From positions 1 to 11,126 of the forward strand of contig JAJYDI010000060.1 in the NCBI GenBank assembly GCA_021777635.1: a stretch of DNA of 11,126 nucleotides. Direction: 5' to 3'. The stretch comes from Pseudomonadota bacterium. Lineage in GTDB: Bacteria > Pseudomonadota > Gammaproteobacteria > Xanthomonadales > Rhodanobacteraceae. Both the position numbers and the translations under genes were made by a program. This document shows positions 7,141 to 11,126 of the stretch, piece by piece; position 1 is the first letter of the stretch; each line of letters starts with the position of its first letter. The notes below the pieces were generated by a model. That model saw only the letters and a list, made by a program, of their open reading frames with translations, ran no database searches and was not told the origin of the DNA.

Positions 7141-7188
7141 AGCGCGGCGCAGCCGCGCCATGGCGTCATTCCCACTGGAGAACTTGGC

Positions 7189-7914
7189 ATGAGGTTAACG
7201 CGACTCACCGCATTGTCGGCGCTGCTGCTGGTCACACCGGCATGGGCCCAGCAGGCGGCCGCTCCCGCTCCGGCCGCGGTCGGGCCGCAGGTGCCGGCGA
7301 TCGACAAGACCAAGCTGTCGTATGCGGTCGGCTTCCAGATCGGCAGCAATTTCCTCAACAACAAGATGGATGTGGATCTGAATCAGGTGATTCGCGGTCT
7401 GCAGGACGCCTACGCGCGGCGTGCGCCCGCGGTGCCGGCGCCGGAGATGCAGGGCCAGCTGATGGCGCTGCAAGCCCGCATTCGCACTCAGGCAATGGCG
7501 GCTTACCAGAAACTTGCCACCGACAATTTGCGGAAAAGCGAGCAGTTCCTGGCGGCCAACAAGGTTAAGCCCGGCATCGTCACCTTGCCCGACGGCATCC
7601 AGTACCGGGTGATAGAGCAGGGCACCGGTACCGTGCATCCGACACTCAATTCAACAGTGACCCTGCACTACCGCGCCTCGCTGATGAACGGACTGGAGTT
7701 CGATAGCTCGTTTGCGCGCGGCAAGCCGGTCACATTCAAGGTCAAGGACATGATCAAGGGCTGGCAGGCGATCTTGCCGCGCATGGTGGTCGGCGACCGC
7801 TGGCAGGTTTATGTGCCGCCGCAGCTGGCCTTCGGCGCGACCGGTCAGCCGCCGCGCATCGGTCCCAACGAGGCGCTTGTATTCGAATTGAAGATTCTCG
7901 ACGTCAAGAACTGA
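7189..7914 (+). CDS. Periplasmic FKBP-type peptidyl-prolyl isomerase (FkpA/Mip-like)
   Basis: This 241-aa protein is a peptidyl-prolyl cis-trans isomerase and chaperone for exported proteins. Residues 1-20 are a Sec signal peptide with AWA-QQ as the cleavage site, followed by an Ala/Pro linker. Residues about 40-125 form the helical FKBP_N dimerisation domain, containing SYAVGFQIGSN. Residues about 135-241 are the FKBP_C catalytic domain. Pocket residues aligned by eye to FKBP12 are Tyr161, Phe171, Asp172, Phe183, Met188, Ile189, Trp192, Phe215 (Tyr82 in FKBP12) and Phe232. Length and layout match FkpA and Mip. GGAG at 7177-7180 lies 8 nt before the ATG. The sigma-E-type promoter upstream implies induction by misfolded outer-membrane proteins. 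The gene is followed after 11 bp by a convergent gene. Confidence 0.93.
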   Translation: MRLTRLTALSALLLVTPAWAQQAAAPAPAAVGPQVPAIDKTKLSYAVGFQIGSNFLNNKMDVDLNQVIRGLQDAYARRAPAVPAPEMQGQLMALQARIRTQAMAAYQKLATDNLRKSEQFLAANKVKPGIVTLPDGIQYRVIEQGTGTVHPTLNSTVTLHYRASLMNGLEFDSSFARGKPVTFKVKDMIKGWQAILPRMVVGDRWQVYVPPQLAFGATGQPPRIGPNEALVFELKILDVKN

Positions 7915-7925
7915 CGTGCGCGGCA

Positions 7926-8300
7926 TCAGGCCGGCGGTTTCAGGCTGCCGGCCTCCTCGAGCGAGGATTCCATCGCGAGCTTGATGCGGTTGATCGCGCG
8001 CATGGCCTGTTCGGCTTCGTGGCCGTCGCCGCTCCCGCCGCCCAGCAGCATCTGGCCGCGTGCGATCAGCGCGGCTTCGGCATCCGGCACGAACTGCGCC
8101 AGATAGACATAGCCGCGAAGCAACCCCTCGCGCAGCTCGGGCTGGTCCAGCGGCACGCTGGTCAGCAGCAGGCGCAGCGCATCGCGCAGCCGCTCCTTCG
8201 GATGCGGCAGCAGCGATTCGGGCAGGCCGTAGACCTCCGGGCGCAGGCCTGCAAGCACCTTGCCGTAATCACTGACCATGCGGGTGGCGAGCGCGAGCAT
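7926..8300 (-). CDS. Conserved-looking hypothetical protein, helical, cytosolic
   Basis: I do not recognise this 124-aa protein. It has no signal peptide, membrane segment, cysteine pair or known motif. The composition (Leu, Ala, Glu, Arg) and heptad-like spacing suggest an all-helical fold. Residues about 10-60 are the most distinctive part (DYGKVLAGLRPEVYGLPESLLPHP), and a Gly/Ser/Asp loop at about 87-93 separates two helical parts. Base use at third positions looks like the neighbouring genes, supporting real coding. The ATG at 8300 has no Shine-Dalgarno, but TACCCT (minus strand, 8308-8313, fits TAnnnT) lies 7 nt before it, giving the same leaderless geometry as other genes here. A second in-frame ATG at 8279 is an alternative start. 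It is convergent with the FKBP gene and divergent from the DUF1289 gene. Confidence 0.7.
   Translation of the reverse strand: MLALATRMVSDYGKVLAGLRPEVYGLPESLLPHPKERLRDALRLLLTSVPLDQPELREGLLRGYVYLAQFVPDAEAALIARGQMLLGGGSGDGHEAEQAMRAINRIKLAMESSLEEAGSLKPPA
7929..7953. repeat. GC-rich inverted repeat between convergent genes
   Basis: GGCCGGC (7929-7935) and GCCGGCC (7947-7953) are perfect 7-bp arms around an 11-nt loop. They lie just past the FKBP stop and inside the last codons of the minus-strand gene. A hairpin would form in either transcript, but there is no T-run on either side, so it is not a standard intrinsic terminator. It may still help end or stabilise the FKBP mRNA. Confidence 0.3.
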
Positions 8301-8385
8301 GAGGGCGAGGGTAACGGATGAGGACGGCTGCGGCAGCAGGCGCGTAATCCGTGGTCGGCCGGCGCCGGCATGCCAGGCGCTCGGC

Positions 8386-8391
8386 TAAACT
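8386..8391 (+). promoter_or_regulatory. -10 box for the DUF1289-nudL-sseA genes, leaderless geometry
   Basis: TAAACT (4/6 of TATAAT, fits TAnnnT) is followed by exactly six bases and then the ATG at 8398, so the transcript would begin at or beside the start codon. No Shine-Dalgarno is present. No convincing -35 lies 17 bp upstream; that place is taken by a GC-rich 12-bp palindrome at 8358-8369. Confidence 0.4.
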
Positions 8392-8397
8392 GGCGCG

Positions 8398-8577
8398 ATG
8401 GAGCCCGAGCCCCTGCCGCCGCTGACGCCCTGTATCGGCGTGTGCTGTCTCGATGCGAGCGGTTACTGCCGGGGCTGCCTGCGCAGCCGCGACGAGATCG
8501 TGCGCTGGTCCGGGCTCGACGACGAGGAGCGCCTGCGCATCATGCGCCAGCTGTCGCTGCGCGATGAATGCCGGTGA
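8398..8577 (+). CDS. DUF1289 domain mini-protein, cysteine-rich
   Basis: This 59-aa protein belongs to the DUF1289 family of small proteins of unknown function. The family pattern is clear: PCIGVC at residues 11-16, then CLD....YCRGCLRSRDEI, with cysteines at positions 12, 16, 17, 24 and 27 that could bind a metal. It is followed by the usual W....DEERLRIM stretch. The length is typical for the stand-alone form, and it is short enough to be missed by length filters. The ATG at 8398 lacks a Shine-Dalgarno but sits 6 nt behind TAAACT. Its last 10 nt overlap the start of the Nudix gene in another frame, so the two are probably translated in a coupled way. Family membership is known from the motif; metal binding is inference. 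Confidence 0.88.
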   Translation: MEPEPLPPLTPCIGVCCLDASGYCRGCLRSRDEIVRWSGLDDEERLRIMRQLSLRDECR

Positions 8578-9185
8578 GCGCACTTCCGGACGGACTGCTG
8601 CACGCGCTGCATGCGCTGCGTTCGCCGCCGCAGCCGCCAGGCTGGAACCACGACGAGATCGTCGATCTGCTCGGGCCCGGTCCGCGAACGCCGGCCGCGG
8701 TCCTCATCGGTATCCGCGCTGGCGCCACGCCGACCGTGATCCTGACGCGGCGAAACGATCATCTGCGCACCCATGCCGGACAAGTGAGTTTCCCGGGTGG
8801 TCAGGTGGATGCGCGGGATGAGGATGTCGTCGCCACGGCGTTGCGCGAGAGCGCCGAGGAGATCGGGCTTGATTCGCGGGCCGCGGAGCCGCTGGGATTC
8901 CTGGATTGCTTCGACACCGTCAGCGGTTACTGCGTGACGCCGGTCGTCGCACGCATCGCGGCGACGGCCACGCTCCACCCCAACCCGGTCGAGGTGGCAG
9001 AGGTTTTCGAGGTGCCGCTGGCATTTCTGCTTGACCCTGCGCGGCTGCATGCGTTGACCATGGACTATCGCGGCCGCCCTCGGCAGATCCACGAGTTTGA
9101 GCCCTATGCAGGCGAGGGCCACCGAATCTGGGGAGCGACCGCCGCTATGCTGTTCAATCTGATGACTCGAATGGCACGAACATGA
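8568..9185 (+). CDS. nudL: CoA pyrophosphatase, Nudix hydrolase (NudL type)
   Basis: The 205-aa protein is a Nudix hydrolase of the CoA-pyrophosphatase group, which splits CoA and its derivatives to 3',5'-ADP and 4'-phosphopantetheine. The group-specific motif is present as LTRRNDHLRTHAGQVSFPGG (UPF0035 signature), directly followed by the Nudix helix ending in ALRESAEEIGL. The first glutamate of the box sits one residue later than the GX5E rule from the second Gly; as I recall E. coli NudL shows the same D..D spacing. The length fits NudL (about 190-210 aa). Translation starts inside the DUF1289 gene with no own Shine-Dalgarno, and the stop overlaps the next gene's start as ATGA. The triple overlap argues for one operon. 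Substrate specificity is family inference. Confidence 0.93.
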   Translation: MPVSALPDGLLHALHALRSPPQPPGWNHDEIVDLLGPGPRTPAAVLIGIRAGATPTVILTRRNDHLRTHAGQVSFPGGQVDARDEDVVATALRESAEEIGLDSRAAEPLGFLDCFDTVSGYCVTPVVARIAATATLHPNPVEVAEVFEVPLAFLLDPARLHALTMDYRGRPRQIHEFEPYAGEGHRIWGATAAMLFNLMTRMART

Positions 9186-10042
9186 ACCCGCCGAACACAC
9201 TGATCGATTCCACGGCACTGGACGCGTTGCCACGGGGCGCCTGCCTGATCGTGGACTGCCGCCATGACCTGACGGATGTCGACGCCGGGCGTCGTGCATG
9301 GGCGCACGCGCATCTGCCGGGTGCAGTCCATGCGCACGTCGATCGCGACTTGTCGGACCTGAGCAAGAAGGGATTGGGCCGTCATCCGCTGCCGGATGCC
9401 GAGGTTTTCGCCGCGACCCTGGCGCGCTGGGGCTGGCAGCCGGGCCTGCCGGTGGTCGCCTATGACGCGATGGGTGGTGCGCTGGCTGCGGCACGACTGT
9501 GGTGGATGCTGCGCATGATGGACCAGCCGGCGACGGTGCTCGACGGCGGCTTCCAGGCGTGGGTCGCGGCGGGTTTCCCGCTCGAGTCGAAAGTCGTGGC
9601 TGCGACACCCGCGCCGGTCGCGCCGCTGCGCTGGCCCGTGGACCGCGTGCTCGGCGTCGAGCAGGTGCTGCAGCAGCGCTCCCGCGCCGACATGTTGTTG
9701 CTTGACGCCCGCGCGACCCCGCGCTACCGCGGCGATGTCGAGCCGCTTGACATCAAGGCAGGGCACATTCCGGGCGCGCGCAATCGCCCTTTCGCCGGCA
9801 ACCTCGGCGACGATGGTCGGTTCAAGCCGATCAGTGAACTGCGCGAGGAATGGCTGCGTTTGCTCGGGGGAGGTGACCCTGCCTGTGTCGTGCACATGTG
9901 CGGTTCCGGCGTCACCGCTTGCCACAACCTGCTGGCAATGGAGTACGCCGGGCTGTCCGGCTCGCGCCTGTTTGCGCCTTCGTGGAGCGGCTGGATCAGT
10001 GATCCCGAACGCCCGGTAGCAACCGGAGACGCGGCCGGCTGA
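9182..10042 (+). CDS. sseA: Sulfurtransferase with two rhodanese domains (3-mercaptopyruvate type)
   Basis: The 286-aa protein has a tandem rhodanese fold. The N-terminal, non-catalytic domain (about 5-135) contains DCR and HLPGAVH and has YDAMGG with Asp95 where a catalytic cysteine would be. The C-terminal catalytic domain (about 155-275) contains LLDAR, GHIPGARN and the active-site loop CGSGVTAC with nucleophile Cys240. A CGSGVT loop is typical of 3-mercaptopyruvate sulfurtransferases such as E. coli SseA, while thiosulfate sulfurtransferases usually have CRxG[RK]T; hence the preferred substrate call. There is no signal peptide, so it is cytosolic. The ATG overlaps the Nudix stop (ATGA), indicating translational coupling. 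Metabolically it belongs to cysteine breakdown or sulfane sulfur transfer; its link to the two upstream genes is unclear. Confidence 0.92.
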   Translation: MNPPNTLIDSTALDALPRGACLIVDCRHDLTDVDAGRRAWAHAHLPGAVHAHVDRDLSDLSKKGLGRHPLPDAEVFAATLARWGWQPGLPVVAYDAMGGALAAARLWWMLRMMDQPATVLDGGFQAWVAAGFPLESKVVAATPAPVAPLRWPVDRVLGVEQVLQQRSRADMLLLDARATPRYRGDVEPLDIKAGHIPGARNRPFAGNLGDDGRFKPISELREEWLRLLGGGDPACVVHMCGSGVTACHNLLAMEYAGLSGSRLFAPSWSGWISDPERPVATGDAAG

Positions 10043-10090
10043 GCTTTGCGCACGTACCCGGTGGTGCGGCGGCGTGCGGCGCGGCTTCCG

Positions 10091-10120
10091 GGATTCGGAA
10101 TTTGATGGATCGCTGAATCC
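10091..10120. repeat. Inverted repeat between convergent genes, possible terminator
   Basis: In the 101-bp gap between the convergent sseA and isomerase genes, GGATTC (10091-10096) and GAATCC (10115-10120) are perfect arms. The stem extends inward by a G-U and a G-C pair around a 14-nt loop. The position suits a shared transcription stop, but neither strand has a following T-run. Confidence 0.3.
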
Positions 10121-10143
10121 GCGTGGGCGTCCCGGGTGTGCGG

Positions 10144-10908
10144 TCAGCGCGGTTTGCCCGACTTGAGTTGCGCGACCAGCGCCTTCAGGACGGTCTGGGT
10201 GTCCGGCGCGAACCAGCCGTCGAGGAAGGACTCCACAGGCAGTTGCGCAGCATCGGCATAGATGGCGGCGAGATCGGCGCGCGCGAGCGCACGGGTTTCG
10301 CGCATGGCTTTGCGCGGCAACGCCAGCAGGTCGGTGAGCCAGTGCAGGGAGCGGGTCGCGACGAAATCCACGTCGGCCAGTTCGTCGACCAAACCGATTG
10401 CCAGCGCCGCTTCGGATTCGAGCATGGCCCCGGCGACCAGCAGGCGCTCGGCCCGGTAGGTGCCGACCAGACGCGCCAGCGCGGCCTGGATGCACGCCGG
10501 CACGGTCAGCCCGACCTGTACCTCGTTGAGGCCGACGCGGAATGGCCCGCGCGCCATGACGCGGTAATCGCAGTGCAGCGCCAGCACGGCGCCTCCGGCA
10601 GGACTGTGACCGGTGATCGCCGCTGCGGTGGGAATCGGTGAGCGCGCCAGTGCGGCGGCCAGGCCGAAGAAGTCGCGCCAGGTCGGCGCCAGCGCGGCGC
10701 GGTCGAGCGCCAGCAGCACCGGCACGTCGAGACCGGCCGAGAACATGCCGGGCGTACCGCTGATCAGCAGTGCTTCGGCGCCGTCGCGCGGCGCGGCCGT
10801 GACCGCTTCGTGCAACGCCTGGATCAGGCCCGGGTCGAGTGCGTTGACTGGCGGTCGTGCCAGGCGCAGTTCGCGGATGCCGTATTCGTGGTCGATGCGT
10901 TCGAGCAT
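10144..10908 (-). CDS. Enoyl-CoA hydratase/isomerase family protein, delta3-delta2-enoyl-CoA isomerase-like
   Basis: The 254-aa crotonase-fold protein has both oxyanion-hole segments: FSAGLD (residues 56-61) and GHSPAGG (100-106), the latter followed by LALHCDYRVMA. The next block, GLNEVQVGLTVP (126-137), looks like the GLNETQLGI..P block of mitochondrial ECI1-type isomerases. Its Glu129 would be the single catalytic base. It does not have the GAGGTQRL segment with the second glutamate of true hydratases. I therefore favour shifting a 3-enoyl-CoA double bond to the 2-trans form, needed for beta-oxidation of unsaturated fatty acids. The length is normal and there is no targeting signal. It starts one base after the stop of the upstream DUF4139-like gene, suggesting an operon. 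A generic annotation as enoyl-CoA hydratase would be less precise. Confidence 0.85.
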   Translation of the reverse strand: MLERIDHEYGIRELRLARPPVNALDPGLIQALHEAVTAAPRDGAEALLISGTPGMFSAGLDVPVLLALDRAALAPTWRDFFGLAAALARSPIPTAAAITGHSPAGGAVLALHCDYRVMARGPFRVGLNEVQVGLTVPACIQAALARLVGTYRAERLLVAGAMLESEAALAIGLVDELADVDFVATRSLHWLTDLLALPRKAMRETRALARADLAAIYADAAQLPVESFLDGWFAPDTQTVLKALVAQLKSGKPR

Positions 10909-10909
10909 G

Positions 10910-11126
10910 TCAGAGGCTCCCGGTGGTCAGTTCGTAGCGCAGGGTGAAGGTCAGTACCGCGCTGCCCTTGGCCGGAACGCGCAGCGGAAAGTCGAGCCGG
11001 GTGGCGTCTCTCCGCGCCGGTGCGACGCTGGATGCCAGCAGCGTCCATGCGCGCCAGCGCCAGGGGAATTCGCGCAGCGCGACGGTGCGTGCGGCATCGC
11101 CGGTGTTGCGCACGGTCACGCGGAAG
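10910..11126 (-). CDS. C-terminal end of a DUF4139-like protein (partial)
   Basis: Only the last 71 residues are in the window; the reading frame stays open to the edge, so the start lies outside. The visible part reads as a beta-sandwich end: VTVRNTGDAARTVALRE, then W..W.LLASS, then LDFPLRVPAKGSAVLTFTLRYE. This pattern of an NTGD-type turn, a tryptophan strand and a final L.F.LRY strand matches the C-terminus of DUF4139 proteins, whose function is not established. A GTG at 11119 is an internal valine rather than a start. The stop is one base before the isomerase ATG, so the two genes are likely co-transcribed. Family assignment rests on a short segment. Confidence 0.6.
   Translation of the reverse strand, partial: FRVTVRNTGDAARTVALREFPWRWRAWTLLASSVAPARRDATRLDFPLRVPAKGSAVLTFTLRYELTTGSL

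Noticed and set aside
6877..7192. Short plus-strand frames of 65-81 codons in the gap before the FKBP gene
   Set aside because: No Shine-Dalgarno, no -10 at leaderless distance, Arg-rich composition, and the longest overlaps the FKBP promoter and start.
8463..10495. Two long minus-strand frames (381 and 463 codons) across nudL, sseA and the isomerase end
   Set aside because: They run antisense or out of frame through three genes with catalytic motifs, with low-complexity composition and no domain.
1..11126. Mobile elements, CRISPR arrays, tRNA or rRNA genes, or a defence or toxin system
   Set aside because: No transposase, integrase, direct-repeat array, cloverleaf or toxin-antitoxin pair is visible; nearly all bases belong to housekeeping genes.

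Overview
The window is a gene-dense, GC-rich (roughly two-thirds G+C by eye) piece of ordinary bacterial chromosome. The block queG / nnr - tsaE - AMIN-amidase - mutL matches the queG-nnr-tsaE-amiB-mutL order of gammaproteobacteria such as E. coli. The MutL carries an endonuclease-type motif, as in gammaproteobacteria without MutH. Several start codons lack a Shine-Dalgarno and sit 6-7 nt behind a TAnnnT-like -10 box. Together these suggest a Xanthomonadales (Lysobacterales) member, Xanthomonadaceae or Rhodanobacteraceae. This placement is inference from gene content, not a database match.

Layout. 1-750 (-): 5' part of queG, cut by the window edge. 807-5921 (+): nnr, tsaE, a periplasmic cell-wall amidase and mutL. 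5944-6849 (+): a DUF1684 lipoprotein-like protein, where E. coli would have miaA-hfq. 6850-7188: the only long gap; its last ~85 bp hold a convincing sigma-E-type promoter. 7189-7914 (+): a periplasmic FKBP-type prolyl isomerase. 7926-8300 (-): an unrecognised 124-aa helical protein. 8398-10042 (+): three overlapping genes for a DUF1289 mini-protein, a CoA-pyrophosphatase Nudix hydrolase and a 3-mercaptopyruvate-type sulfurtransferase. 10144-11126 (-): a delta3-delta2-enoyl-CoA isomerase-like crotonase, preceded by the C-terminus of a DUF4139-like protein.

How it fits together. The first cluster combines tRNA modification (QueG for queuosine, TsaE for t6A), repair of hydrated NAD(P)H (Nnr), daughter-cell separation (amidase) and mismatch repair (MutL). 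This is a conserved housekeeping neighbourhood rather than one pathway. The FKBP gene looks like an envelope-stress chaperone under sigma-E control. I saw no mobile element, CRISPR array, phage gene, tRNA or rRNA, and no clear sign of a previously undescribed multi-gene system. The observations most worth following up are the sigma-E promoter with an inverted repeat over its -10 box, the recurring leaderless start geometry, the amidase tail without a recognisable LysM, and protein-like debris in the 6850-7103 gap.
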